Shown here: positions 21,098-31,660 of the stretch, piece after piece
Numbering within the stretch: the first letter of the stretch is position 1
Layout of the letters: each line of letters opens with the position of its first letter
NCBI RefSeq assembly: GCF_026013475.1
Contig: NZ_JAPDPH010000010.1
Location: forward strand, 1 to 64,000
Direction: 5' to 3'
Source: Micromonospora yasonensis
GTDB taxonomy: Bacteria; Actinomycetota; Actinomycetes; Mycobacteriales; Micromonosporaceae
Length of the DNA stretch: 64,000 nt
Translations under genes and position numbers: made by a program
Notes under the pieces: model-generated
Databases searched by the model: none
What the model was told of the DNA's origin: nothing
The model's input: the letters and a program-made list of their open reading frames with translations, nothing else

Positions 21098-21799
21098 GTG
21101 CGGGACCTGGGCGGGCTCTGGTCGGACCTGACCGATCTGGTGCTGCCGTCCGGGTGCGCCGGCTGCGCGGAGCGCACGCCGGGCCTGCGGCAGGGCTTCT
21201 GCCCATGCTGCGTCGGTGAGCTGGCGGCGCTGATCCCCGCGCCGACCCGCCCGGACCCGAGCCCGCCCGGCCTGCCGCCCTGCGTCGCCCTCGGCCCGTA
21301 CGCGGGGGCGCTGCGCGCGGGGCTGCTGGCGTACAAGGAGCGCGGGCGGCACGGGTTGGCCCGGCCGCTGGGCGCGCTGCTCGCCGAGGTGGTCGCGGCG
21401 GCGGTGGGTACGGCCGGCCCGGTGACCCTGGTGCCGGTGCCGGACACCGCGCGGGCGGCCCGGGCCCGGTACGGCGACCACCTGGACCGGCTGACCCGGC
21501 ACGCGGCGGCCCGGCTGCGCGCCGCCGGCTGGCCGGTACGCGTGCTGCACCCGCTGCGGGCGCTGCCCCGGCCGGACTCGGTCGCGCTGGACAGTGCCGG
21601 GCGGGCCGCCGCGGCCGACGCGGCGTTCCGGCTGCGCCGGCCAGGCCGGGCAGGAGTGGCGGGGTCGCTGGTGCTGCTCGACGACATCGTCACCACCGGC
21701 GCGACGCTTGCGGCGGTGAGCCGGGTCTTGCACGCGGCGGGAATGACGCCAAAGGCCGCGGCGGTGCTCGCCGCAACGCAAAAGCGGCGCCATCAGTGA
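21098..21799 (+). CDS. ComF family phosphoribosyltransferase-like protein
   Basis: A 233-residue ComF-type protein. The N-terminal zinc-ribbon region has cysteines in SGCAGCAERTPG and FCPCC. The phosphoribosyltransferase fold follows with the PRPP loop VLLDDIVTTGATLA near residues 190-203. ComF proteins take part in DNA uptake in competent bacteria; in actinobacteria the gene next to lpqB is conserved without a tested role. The GTG at 21098 lies seven bases after the lpqB stop, so it probably belongs to the mtrAB-lpqB unit. It is the core-genome counterpart to the second zinc-ribbon phosphoribosyltransferase at 44150. Confidence 0.85.
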   Translation: MRDLGGLWSDLTDLVLPSGCAGCAERTPGLRQGFCPCCVGELAALIPAPTRPDPSPPGLPPCVALGPYAGALRAGLLAYKERGRHGLARPLGALLAEVVAAAVGTAGPVTLVPVPDTARAARARYGDHLDRLTRHAAARLRAAGWPVRVLHPLRALPRPDSVALDSAGRAAAADAAFRLRRPGRAGVAGSLVLLDDIVTTGATLAAVSRVLHAAGMTPKAAAVLAATQKRRHQ

Positions 21800-21807
21800 C
21801 GCTTCGT

Positions 21808-21832
21808 GTTTCCGTTTCACCCCATGGTGTAT
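21808..21832 (+). promoter_or_regulatory. Candidate SigB/SigF-type stress promoter for hpf
   Basis: GTTT at 21808-21811, 15 bases, then GTGTAT at 21827-21832, one mismatch from the GGGTAT -10 of actinobacterial general-stress sigma factors. HPF is stress-induced in related bacteria, which fits, but the pattern is short and could occur by chance. Confidence 0.35.
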
Positions 21833-21903
21833 GAGCTGTTAAATTTCGCGGCCTCGTTCGGCAACCAGGGGTGACTGGTGCCCGAACACGCGTTAGCGTT
21901 TTC

Positions 21904-22051
21904 GTGTCGGGGGTAGGAGGTCTTCCTCAGCCTTCCCGACACTGGAAGGAGGCGTAGCCGTACCAACCGGTCGACGCCGAGCGAGGGCACTCCCAGGGCG
22001 CGTCGACCGGAGAAATCCGGACCGAACGACCGTCCGAACAAGGGAGGTCAC
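21904..22051 (+). promoter_or_regulatory. Structured leader of hpf
   Basis: Two perfect inverted repeats lie in the leader: GTGTCGGG (21904-21911) with CCCGACAC (21935-21942), and the 11-bp pair CCGGTCGACGC (21967-21977) with GCGTCGACCGG (22000-22010). The second ends about 30 bases before AGGGAGGT, the hpf ribosome binding site. No known riboswitch was recognised. Confidence 0.5.
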
Positions 22052-22699
22052 GTGGACATCGTGGTCAAGGGCCGTAACGTCGAAGTGCCGGACCATTACC
22101 GGGTGCACGTAGCCGAAAAGCTCGCGAAGATCGAACGCTACGACCACAAGCTCATTCGCGTGGACGTCGAGTTGTTCCACGAGCGCAATCCGCGCCAGGC
22201 CGATCACTGCCAGCGGGTGGAAATCACCTGCGTGACGCGCGGTCCGGTGATCCGGGCCGAGGCCTGCACGAGTGATTTCTACAGCGCGCTGGACGCGGCC
22301 ATCGCCAAGCTGGACACCCGGTTCCGCCGAGCGGCCGACCGGCGTCGGGTCCACCGGGGACGACACGCGCCGCTCTCCGTCGCCGCCGCCACCGCCGACC
22401 TGCCGGTGGCCGACCTCGACGGGCCGGGGCTGGCGGTGCTGAACGGTTCCCGTACGGCCACCGCGGTCGCCGACCGACCCGACGACGAGCACCTCACCGA
22501 GGAGCCCGCCGACCAGCCGTGGCACATCGCGCGGGAGAAGGTGCACCCCGCCGAGCCGATGACCGTCGACGACGCGCTGTTCCAGATGGAACTGGTCGGC
22601 CACGACTTCTACCTGTTCCAGGACAAGGAGTCCGGCCGCCCGAGCGTCGTCTACCGTCGGCACGCCTACGACTACGGGATCATCTCGCTCGACAGCTGA
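22052..22699 (+). CDS. hpf: Ribosome hibernation-promoting factor, long form
   Basis: A 215-residue long-form HPF. The N-terminal S30AE domain (about 1-105) begins MDIVVKGRNVEVPDHYRVHVAEKL and binds the decoding centre of the 30S subunit. After a variable linker (about 105-150), the C-terminal domain (about 155-215: AEPMTVDDALFQMELVGHDFYLFQDKE...VVYRRHAYDYGII) mediates dimerisation of 70S ribosomes into inactive 100S particles. Start GTG 22052 follows AGGGAGGT. It is transcribed alone after a 252-base gap and ends in a bidirectional terminator shared with the GNAT genes. Confidence 0.93.
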   Translation: MDIVVKGRNVEVPDHYRVHVAEKLAKIERYDHKLIRVDVELFHERNPRQADHCQRVEITCVTRGPVIRAEACTSDFYSALDAAIAKLDTRFRRAADRRRVHRGRHAPLSVAAATADLPVADLDGPGLAVLNGSRTATAVADRPDDEHLTEEPADQPWHIAREKVHPAEPMTVDDALFQMELVGHDFYLFQDKESGRPSVVYRRHAYDYGIISLDS

Positions 22700-22728
22700 C
22701 CCCTGATCACCCCTGCACGGAAACCGGC

Positions 22729-22762
22729 CGGGAGCCGTGGTGGACCACCACCACGGCTCCCG
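22729..22762. terminator. Bidirectional hairpin terminator between hpf and GNAT gene
   Basis: A perfect 15-bp stem (22729-22743 with 22748-22762) closes an ACCA loop between two convergent genes, so it can serve both. No clear T-run follows, as is usual in high-GC actinobacteria. Confidence 0.75.
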
Positions 22763-22765
22763 CCG

Positions 22766-23875
22766 TCAACCGGTACGGTCGCCCGCCAGCAGCCCGAAGA
22801 TCAGCGAGTCGGTGCGGGTGCCGTCCGGGCCGGGGAGGCGGCCGCGCAGCAGTCCCTCCCGGCGGAAGCCCACCTTCTCCAGCACCCGCTGCGAGGCGAC
22901 GTTCTCCGGTCGGGTGCCCGCCCAGAGCCGGGCCAACCCGACCTCGAACGCCCAGCCGGCCAGCAGTTGCACCGCCCGGGTGGCCAGTCCCCGGCCGCGT
23001 GCCTCGGGCAACAGGCTGTAGCCGAGCATGGCCTGACCGGTGGCGGGTTCGTCGTACATCAGCGCGCAGCCGCCGGCCACCGCGCCGGTGGCCGTGTCGA
23101 CGACGGCGAGGTCGGCGGAGCGGCCGGCCAGCCAGTTGCTCTCCGCGCGGCGGCAGCGCAGCGCGATCGACTCCCGGGTGGGCGGGACCGGCGGCACCCG
23201 ACTCGCCACCACCTCGGGCAGGGTGTGCAACCGGTGCAGCGGGTCGGCGTCGGCCGGACTCACCCGGCGCAGGGTGACCACGCCGTCGGTGAGCCGGCCC
23301 CCGGGCAGGTCCGGCAGCAGCCGGGAGGCCGGCCCGGGCGGGTCGTCGGCCAGCCGGGCCCAGGCGACAAGGTCGTACCGGCCGCCGTCCCGGGCGGTGC
23401 CGGCCGACCGGCGTACCCCCTCGTGGCGGAAGCCGGCGGCCAGCGCGACCCGCTGGCTGGCGGTGTTCTCCTCGTCGGTGAGCAGTTCCAGCCGGGCGGC
23501 TCCGGCGGCGAAGGCCCGCTCGGTCAGCGCGCGGGTGGCGGCGGTCGCGACGCCCCGGCCGCGGGCCCAGGGCGCCACCCAGTAGCCGATCTCCAGCTGC
23601 CGGCGTTCCGGCATCGGATGGCTGAGGCCGACCGCGCCGAGCAGCCGGTCGGTGGCAAGATCGGCGATCGCGTACGACGCGCCGCCGGCGGCCCAGGCCG
23701 CGGGCGAGCCTTCGGTGATCCACCACCGGGCGCTCTCCTCGGTGTACGGCTCCGGCAGGCCGGGCATGAACCGCTGGGTGAGCGGATCGGCGCAGGCCGC
23801 CGCCGTGTCCGCCACGTCGGCCAGGCGGGACAGTCGCAGCCGCACCCCGTACGCCTCGACGGTCTCGGGCGTCAC
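22766..23875 (-). CDS. Double GNAT-domain acetyltransferase (downstream copy)
   Basis: A 369-residue protein made of two GNAT acetyltransferase domains in tandem. The acetyl-CoA-binding Q/R-x-x-G-x-G/A motif appears twice: PWARGRGVATAA near residue 105 and PEARGRGLATRA near 300. Each is followed by the typical 'E...N..S..v..k.GF..eG' segment (NTASQRVALAAGFRHEG; NVASQRVLEKVGFRREG). Domains of this type acetylate ribosomal protein N-termini (RimJ-like) or small amines; the substrate here is unknown. GTG 23875 overlaps the stop of the upstream GNAT gene (GTGA). Confidence 0.82.
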   Translation of the reverse strand: MTPETVEAYGVRLRLSRLADVADTAAACADPLTQRFMPGLPEPYTEESARWWITEGSPAAWAAGGASYAIADLATDRLLGAVGLSHPMPERRQLEIGYWVAPWARGRGVATAATRALTERAFAAGAARLELLTDEENTASQRVALAAGFRHEGVRRSAGTARDGGRYDLVAWARLADDPPGPASRLLPDLPGGRLTDGVVTLRRVSPADADPLHRLHTLPEVVASRVPPVPPTRESIALRCRRAESNWLAGRSADLAVVDTATGAVAGGCALMYDEPATGQAMLGYSLLPEARGRGLATRAVQLLAGWAFEVGLARLWAGTRPENVASQRVLEKVGFRREGLLRGRLPGPDGTRTDSLIFGLLAGDRTG

Positions 23876-25029
23876 GCCAGGTCCTGCGGGAGCAGCCCGG
23901 CCACCCAGACGTCCACCCGCTCGCCCCGGTGCTGGACGCCGCTGCGGGCGGTGCCCTCGAAGACGAAACCGGCCTTCTCGGCGGCCCGCTGGGAGGCGGT
24001 GTTGCCCACGTTGGCCCGCCACTCGATCCGGGCCAGGCCGAGCGTGGTGAACCCCCAGGCGCTCAGCGCGCCCAGCGCGGCCGGCATCCAGCCGCGCCCC
24101 CGGGCGTGCGGGGCGGTCATGAAGCCCACGTCGGCGACGAGCGGGGAGGCCGGGGAGATCCGCAGGTCGACGGAGCCGGCGTACCGGTCGTCGGCGTCGG
24201 CGATGGCAAAGGTGGCACCGGTGCCCCGGGCCCAGGCGGCCCGGGCGACGTCCCGCAGGAAGCCCTCGGCGTGCTCCGGCCGGTACGGGTCGGGAACGGT
24301 GGTCCAGCGCACGGTCTCCTCGTCCCGGCAGGTCTCGATCACCGCGTCGAGGTCGCGCTCCTCCAGCGGGCGCAGCCGCAGTTCGGTGCCCGCCGCGGTG
24401 GCGAACAGGACGGGTTGCGGCCGGCCGAACACCGCGGCCCGGCGGGCGAGCAGGGTGTCCGGGCCGTACGGGACAGGTTCGCCCGGCGCGGCCAGCTCGT
24501 GCGGGAAGAGGGAGCCGAGCCAGCCCTCCGGGCGGCCCTCGACGGCCGGCTGGGCCAGCCGCAGCTCACCCTCGATCCGGAAACCGGCTCGCAGCGCCAC
24601 CAGCCGGGACGCCTGGTTGCCGATCTCGGCCTGCCAGATCAGCCGGCGCAGCTTGAGCGCGTCGAAGGCCCAGCGGGCGACCGCCCGGGTGGCGCGTACC
24701 GCGACGCCCCGGCCGCGGGCCCAGGGTGCCGTCCAGTAACCCACCTCGGCGGAGCCCAGGCCCTGGTCGAGCGTGACCAGGCCGCACGAGGCCAGCAGCT
24801 CGCCGGTGGCGGCGTCGCAGACCGCGAAGGGCGCTCCCGTGCCCTGCGCCCAGGCCCTCCCGCTGACCTCGGTGACGAAGCGGAGGGCGTGTTCGGGCAG
24901 ATACGGGCGAGGTACGGTGGTCCAGCGCTGGATGTCCGGATCCTGGCAGGCGCGGTACACCGCGTCGGCGTCCTCCGCCCGCCAGGGTCGCAGCAGCAGG
25001 CCGTCCTCGACGATCTCCACGGGCTCCAT
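23872..25029 (-). CDS. Double GNAT-domain acetyltransferase (upstream copy)
   Basis: A 385-residue protein with the same two-domain GNAT layout as its downstream neighbour. Acetyl-CoA loops are PWARGRGVAVRA (about residue 102) and PHARGRGWMPAA (about 303), with NQASRLVALRAGFRIEG and NTASQRAAEKAGFVFEG after them. The two genes overlap by four bases and look like products of tandem duplication of a two-domain ancestor. ATG 25029 has no strong Shine-Dalgarno. The pair is divergent from secA. Acceptor substrates cannot be predicted from the sequence. Confidence 0.82.
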   Translation of the reverse strand: MEPVEIVEDGLLLRPWRAEDADAVYRACQDPDIQRWTTVPRPYLPEHALRFVTEVSGRAWAQGTGAPFAVCDAATGELLASCGLVTLDQGLGSAEVGYWTAPWARGRGVAVRATRAVARWAFDALKLRRLIWQAEIGNQASRLVALRAGFRIEGELRLAQPAVEGRPEGWLGSLFPHELAAPGEPVPYGPDTLLARRAAVFGRPQPVLFATAAGTELRLRPLEERDLDAVIETCRDEETVRWTTVPDPYRPEHAEGFLRDVARAAWARGTGATFAIADADDRYAGSVDLRISPASPLVADVGFMTAPHARGRGWMPAALGALSAWGFTTLGLARIEWRANVGNTASQRAAEKAGFVFEGTARSGVQHRGERVDVWVAGLLPQDLA

Positions 25030-25160
25030 CCGGCCATCGTGCCGGATCGTTCGCGCTGGGCGTAACCGGATAAGGGCCGCTCAGCGACCACCCGGGGCGT
25101 TATGTCGGGTTCCCTGCCCCGGACCGCCGCCACCAGTGACCATCGACGCGATGGAGCGCC

Positions 25161-25190
25161 TACGATGGTTCGAGACTGTCTAGGGGAGCG
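25161..25190 (+). promoter_or_regulatory. secA promoter -10 and ribosome binding site
   Basis: TACGAT at 25161-25166 is a good -10; the best -35-like sequence upstream is TGACCA with an 18-base spacer. AGGGGAG at 25182-25188 precedes the GTG start at 25198. Confidence 0.4.
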
Positions 25191-25197
25191 TTGATCC

Positions 25198-28095
<2,898 letters not shown>

Positions 28096-28117
28096 CCCGC
28101 CTGACCCCAGCGACGAC

Positions 28118-28143
28118 GGGCCCCGGCCACCAGGCCGGGGCTC
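28118..28143 (+). terminator. Hairpin terminator after secA
   Basis: GCCCCGGCC (28120-28128) pairs with GGCCGGGGC (28133-28141) around an ACCA loop, extended by a G-C and a G-T pair, 23 bases after the secA stop. Confidence 0.7.
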
Positions 28144-28159
28144 GTCCGCGTCTCCGGCT

Positions 28160-28202
28160 CGTCCGGACGCCGTGGGCGCACCGTCCGGACGGCGTAGGCG
28201 CG
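28160..28202. repeat. Two-unit tandem repeat
   Basis: Two imperfect 21-base units, CGTCCGGACGCCGTGGGCGCA and one differing at four positions, stand one base apart. Each contains the palindrome GTCCGGAC. It lies in the non-coding gap between the secA terminator and the larger palindrome. Confidence 0.5.
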
Positions 28203-28344
28203 CCGCTGGGCGCGGCTTGCGGCATGTCGTCGTTTCCCGTCATCCGGTTGCCCCGCCTTGCCGCATCCAGAGTCGATCATGCCGGCTCCGGGGCCAGCGA
28301 CTGTGCCGACGTCGCGCCGCTCTGGGACGTGGATGCTCCAAGAT

Positions 28345-28411
28345 CGCGCTCGATCCTGGATCGAGTGGTATCGGCCTCACTTCCATGCCACTACTTCCTG
28401 GATCGAGCGCG
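28345..28411. repeat. 27-bp-arm imperfect palindrome, REP/MITE-like
   Basis: The arms 28345-28371 and 28385-28411 pair over 27 bases with five mismatches around a 13-base loop. Each arm includes CGCGCTCGATCC and a TGG(T/C)AT-type end. It lies in a gap without a credible gene, just beyond the 3' end of the Rv3235-like gene. It may be a repeated chromosomal element or act as a terminator for the minus-strand gene. Confidence 0.6.
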
Positions 28412-28423
28412 CGAGGGCGCGAG

Positions 28424-29011
28424 TCAGAGGACGTCGAGGACGGTGCAGAGCCAGGTGCCGCGGCGGTGCTCCAGGCGGAGGGCGACGGCCCAGCTCGCCC
28501 CGCCGGCCGCCGCGAACACGGCGGCCGCCTCGACCGCCCCCGTGCGGGGTTCGCAGACCCGTAGCCGGCGTAGCTGGAGGGCCGGTCGGGTGGTGCGACG
28601 GCGTACCGGGCCGAGTCGGCGGGACGCCCGGGCCAGCTCGTTGGCCACCCCGGTGGCGGCCTCGGGCAGGCAGAGCGGCCGGAGCTGGCCGGGCGGCCGG
28701 TAGCCGTTGACGATCTCCAGGAAGGTGCGGACGAACCGGTGCGCCGCTCGGGTGGCCTCCGGGGTGGCGGTGGCCAGGGCCGCGGCCGGGGGAGCGGTGG
28801 AGCGCCCCGGGCCGGTGGGCACCGGTCGTACCTCGATCGCGCGGCCCGCGGGTCGGCCCGGATCCCGCCGGCGCGGGTCGAACAGGTCGAGGGTGAGCTG
28901 GTCGGCGTCGGCCCAGGGGAAACCCTCGTCCATCAGCGGCGGGTCGATCGGTGGGGCCGGACGGAGGCGGACCGGGGGACGCGGTGCCAGCGGGCGGCGG
29001 GTGTCGACCAT
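28424..29011 (-). CDS. Rv3235-family protein of unknown function
   Basis: A 195-residue protein with a Pro/Arg-rich disordered first half and a conserved C-terminal domain (about 85-195): AHRFVRTFLEIVNGYRPPGQLRPL, then VRRRTTRPALQLRRLRVCEPRTGAVEAAAVF and WAVALRLEHRRGTWLCTVLDVL. This layout is that of the actinobacterial Rv3235-like family, found near secA also in mycobacteria. No function is known; there is no signal peptide or membrane helix. The ATG at 29011 has GGGG and CAGG just upstream; an upstream ATG at 29092 is possible but would add an unrelated leader. The upstream region carries GGCAAAC direct repeats. Confidence 0.75.
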   Translation of the reverse strand: MVDTRRPLAPRPPVRLRPAPPIDPPLMDEGFPWADADQLTLDLFDPRRRDPGRPAGRAIEVRPVPTGPGRSTAPPAAALATATPEATRAAHRFVRTFLEIVNGYRPPGQLRPLCLPEAATGVANELARASRRLGPVRRRTTRPALQLRRLRVCEPRTGAVEAAAVFAAAGGASWAVALRLEHRRGTWLCTVLDVL

Positions 29012-29029
29012 CCTGAACCCCTGTTCCTT

Positions 29030-29092
29030 ACGTTTGCCTACGTTTGCCTCCGACAGGCTTTCATTTTCGGATACGGCGAGACCGGGCGTCAA
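29030..29092 (-). promoter_or_regulatory. Promoter and direct-repeat operator of the Rv3235-like gene
   Basis: On the minus strand TTGACG (29092-29087), an 18-base spacer and GAAAAT (29068-29063) form a plausible promoter. Just downstream, between the predicted transcription start and the gene, are two perfect 10-base repeats AGGCAAACGT (29050-29031). The same core occurs before the neighbouring HTH gene. Confidence 0.5.
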
Positions 29093-29113
29093 TGCCGGTG
29101 CGGAATCGCGCGA

Positions 29114-29341
29114 TCACTCCGGGTCGCGGTCGGTGAGTGGGTTGCCGCGTACCCACTCGGCGGTCTCGGCGTACTTGCGCTGGATGTATTCCTCCAGGCG
29201 GGCCCGCTCGACCCGCCACTGGCCGCGGCCGCCGATCTTGATGGCGGGCAGCTCACCACTGCGCACCATGTGGTAGACCTGCGAGTCCGACACGTTCAGC
29301 TCGGCGGCCACGTCGGACAGCAGCAGGAACCTCGGTTCCAC
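29114..29341 (-). CDS. Small helix-turn-helix (excisionase/BldC-like) DNA-binding protein
   Basis: A 75-residue protein that is almost entirely one MerR-type/HTH_17 winged helix: FLLLSDVAAELNVSDSQVYHMVRSGELPAIKIGGRGQWRVERARLEEYIQ. The recognition helix is SDSQVYHMVRSGELPA and the wing GGRGQWRV. A short acidic tail follows. It resembles BldC and phage excisionases in size and fold, but its sequence is distinct from BldC. GTG 29341 follows AGGAG eight bases upstream. It lies upstream of and co-directional with the Rv3235-like gene, and both have the same direct-repeat boxes, so auto- and cross-regulation is a reasonable hypothesis. Confidence 0.85.
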   Translation of the reverse strand: MEPRFLLLSDVAAELNVSDSQVYHMVRSGELPAIKIGGRGQWRVERARLEEYIQRKYAETAEWVRGNPLTDRDPE

Positions 29342-29363
29342 GGACCACTCCTGGGGTTGGTTT

Positions 29364-29383
29364 CGTTTGCCTCAGTTTGCCAT
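29364..29383 (-). promoter_or_regulatory. GGCAAAC direct-repeat box upstream of the HTH gene
   Basis: The minus strand reads TGGCAAACTGAGGCAAACG, two GGCAAAC units at a 10-base step, 23-40 bases before the GTG start. It matches the perfect decamer pair at 29031-29050. Ten-base head-to-tail spacing is typical of BldC-like proteins that polymerise along DNA. Confidence 0.5.
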
Positions 29384-29546
29384 TAGGAGGCGGCTGGTCC
29401 CAGTGCCCGGCGCGCCGAAGGATGGGGGACACACCGGCGCGGAACTTCTCCTCGACGGGTACGAGGTGTATGACGGTCACGGCGTACGGCATGATCGGCG
29501 CCCGGAGCCGGCACCCGCCGGCCTGGCCTGAGCTTGGGAGAGACCG

Positions 29547-30056
29547 GTGACCGACGAACTTGTCCGGGTGTACGTGCCGGCGACCGTTCCCATGCTGGCG
29601 CGGCTGCGCGATGAGGGCCTCGTCGCCGAGGAGGCGCACGCGGTCACCCCGGAGCTGCGTGAGTGGTACGCCGAGGGCGACGAGGAGGAGCTGGAGTACG
29701 TGGCCTTCACCCGGGCCGCCCAGGACGCGCTGCTGCTGCTCCGGGCCGACCCGACCGCGCCCCGGCGTCGGGTGGTGGTCTCGGTGGACCTGCCGGCTCG
29801 CGCGGTCGGCCGGGTCGGCGGCGAGCTGGGCTCCAGCGTGGTCCGGCCGGCCGGGCCGGTGCCGGTCAAGGTGGTCGCCGCGATCCACGTGGACGGCGCG
29901 GAGGCGGCGGACGACGTGGCGGCCGCCGCCGAGGTGGTCGTCGAGGCCCAGGCGGGTGACCCGGACGCCCAGTTCACCGTCGACGGCGCCGAGGACCACG
30001 AGCTGGAGTGGTACGACCCGACCGAACTGGACCTGCTGCTCCGCGAGGTCGGCTGA
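29547..30056 (+). CDS. Conserved actinobacterial protein of unknown function (DUF6912-like)
   Basis: A 169-residue, strongly acidic cytoplasmic protein. It opens with [20 protein letters not shown], continues with [27 protein letters not shown], and ends with [14 protein letters not shown]; this matches my recollection of small actinobacterial proteins annotated DUF6912, which I cannot verify here. There is no catalytic motif, signal peptide or membrane segment. GTG 29547 has GGGAGAG about six bases upstream. It is monocistronic, divergent from the HTH gene and convergent with the next gene. The function is unknown. Confidence 0.68.
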   Translation: MTDELVRVYVPATVPMLARLRDEGLVAEEAHAVTPELREWYAEGDEEELEYVAFTRAAQDALLLLRADPTAPRRRVVVSVDLPARAVGRVGGELGSSVVRPAGPVPVKVVAAIHVDGAEAADDVAAAAEVVVEAQAGDPDAQFTVDGAEDHELEWYDPTELDLLLREVG

Positions 30057-30077
30057 GGCCGGTGGCCGGGACGGCGG

Positions 30078-31211
30078 TCAGGCCTCCGCCGGCTCGTCCT
30101 CGTCGTCGACCGTCTGGCGCGGGCCGAGGGTGCGGCCGAACGCGATGAGCGCGGTGAGCGCCCCCACGAAGAGCACCCAGATGCCGTTGTCGACCCGCGA
30201 GGTGCCGAGGGCGGTCTGCGCCACCCGGTCCGCGTCGCTGAGGTCGGCGGCCAGTTCGAGCAGGCCGTGCCCGCCGACCCGGATGATCACTTCGGTGAGC
30301 AGCAGGAGCAGGCCCGCCCCGGCCCCGGCGAGCAGGTACGCCGGCCAGCGCAGCTGCGACAACTCAGGCTCGGCTGGCGGCCATAATTCGGCCTCCGCGC
30401 CGCTAGGCGGCGCTCCGGGCCGAATGAAGGCCGGTCTGACGCCGCGCCCCGACCTGGAGCCGTCGGGCGCGACCCCGTCCCGGCGGCCGGCCCGGCGGCG
30501 CGTCCAGCTGAGGTAGCCGAAGGCCACCAGGCCGGCGATCAGCCCGGCGAGCAGGGACTCGGTCCGGGACACCCACTTCGCCGCGTCGAGCACCGACTGC
30601 TGGGTGTCCCCTGCCCCGAACAGGTCCGAGAGCGGGTCCCGGGCACGGCTGAACAGCACCACGAAGACCTGGGCGGCCAGCGTCGCGGTGACCAGCGCGC
30701 CGATCACCCGGGCGTTGCGGGCGCCGGCCATCGCGCCGCCGATGATCGCCGCCGCAGCGGTGGTGCCGGCGATGGTGTTCGTGGTCGCGTTGTCGGCGTA
30801 CGTCAGGTTGATCGCCACCGCGGCGGCGATCCCGACCAGCAGGCCGGTGCCGACGGCGGCGAGGAAGCGCACGGTGGCCCGGCCGATCGGGTTGGTCACC
30901 GCCAGCGCGACGGCGGCGCCGGCCACCAGCGCGGCGGTGATCACGCCGGGCAGCGCGTACGCGGAGAGGCTGATCGCGGTGACGCCGGCCGCCGCGGAGG
31001 TGATCGCGGCCCGGGTGGACCAGAGCATCGCGGCCAGCCAGGCGACCGCCACCAGGGCCGGCACCAGCGCCCTCGGGGCGTACGCCCGCCGGTCGGTCGC
31101 CGGGCCCGTCTCGCCGGCCGGAGCGGCCTCGGGCTGGTCCGCCACCTCGGCCGGGGCGACCTCGGGCTGGTCCGGTTCCGCGGCCGTGGAGCTGCCGGGC
31201 TGCTTGCTCAT
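30078..31211 (-). CDS. Multi-pass membrane protein of unknown function
   Basis: A 377-residue protein. The first 45 residues are acidic and Pro/Ala-rich. About eight hydrophobic segments follow, most of them Ala-rich (about 48-70, 80-105, 115-140, 145-165, 170-190, 215-235, 290-310, 345-362), with a basic cytoplasmic loop near 235-255 and an acidic C-terminus. No transporter signature is visible. ATG 31211 has GGGAGA seven bases upstream. A 449-base gap separates it from pruA. Function cannot be assigned. Confidence 0.7.
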   Translation of the reverse strand: MSKQPGSSTAAEPDQPEVAPAEVADQPEAAPAGETGPATDRRAYAPRALVPALVAVAWLAAMLWSTRAAITSAAAGVTAISLSAYALPGVITAALVAGAAVALAVTNPIGRATVRFLAAVGTGLLVGIAAAVAINLTYADNATTNTIAGTTAAAAIIGGAMAGARNARVIGALVTATLAAQVFVVLFSRARDPLSDLFGAGDTQQSVLDAAKWVSRTESLLAGLIAGLVAFGYLSWTRRRAGRRDGVAPDGSRSGRGVRPAFIRPGAPPSGAEAELWPPAEPELSQLRWPAYLLAGAGAGLLLLLTEVIIRVGGHGLLELAADLSDADRVAQTALGTSRVDNGIWVLFVGALTALIAFGRTLGPRQTVDDEDEPAEA

Positions 31212-31660
31212 CGTCTCCCTTTCGACGGACGCCGGGTCGGCCGCGCCGGGCCGGGCAGGTCACCGGCCATCCAGGGTACGCGTCGCCCGGGGTCGGTCCC
31301 GCGCCCCTCGCCCGGCCCGGCCCACCATGGCCGCGGCGCGCCCGGGGTCGCCGCCGAGGCCGCCCGCCCCGATGAGGGTCGATCGGGTGGGCCGATGGAT
31401 CGCAGGCATCAGGCGGGTTCGGCTGACGGTTGTTCGGGTGCGGGTGAGCTGTCGCCTACGGTCCGCTGCGTGAGGGTGCGACCCGAGTTCCTGTTGAGGA
31501 CCCGCACCGGTGGGGGTGTCCCGGGGCGGCGCGTGAAAGAATTGGCCGAGGTCCCGCCGCCGCGACCGGTCCGCCGCGTGGTGCCCGGCAACCCGGCCGC
31601 CCGGTCGATGCCCGCGGGTCCGATTTCGCCACCGCCGTCGAGATCGCACAGGAGCCTGTG
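31212..31660. other. Intergenic region with no supported gene
   Basis: This 449-base gap separates the divergent membrane-protein gene and pruA. Short open frames occur on both strands but lack ribosome binding sites and have composition typical of chance frames in GC-rich DNA. It should hold both promoters, but I could not identify a convincing -35/-10 pair. AGGAG at 31650-31654 belongs to pruA. Confidence 0.5.

Noticed and set aside
28120..28411. A CRISPR array in the repeat-rich gap
   Set aside because: Only two tandem units and one palindrome are present; there are no regularly spaced repeats with unique spacers and no cas genes.
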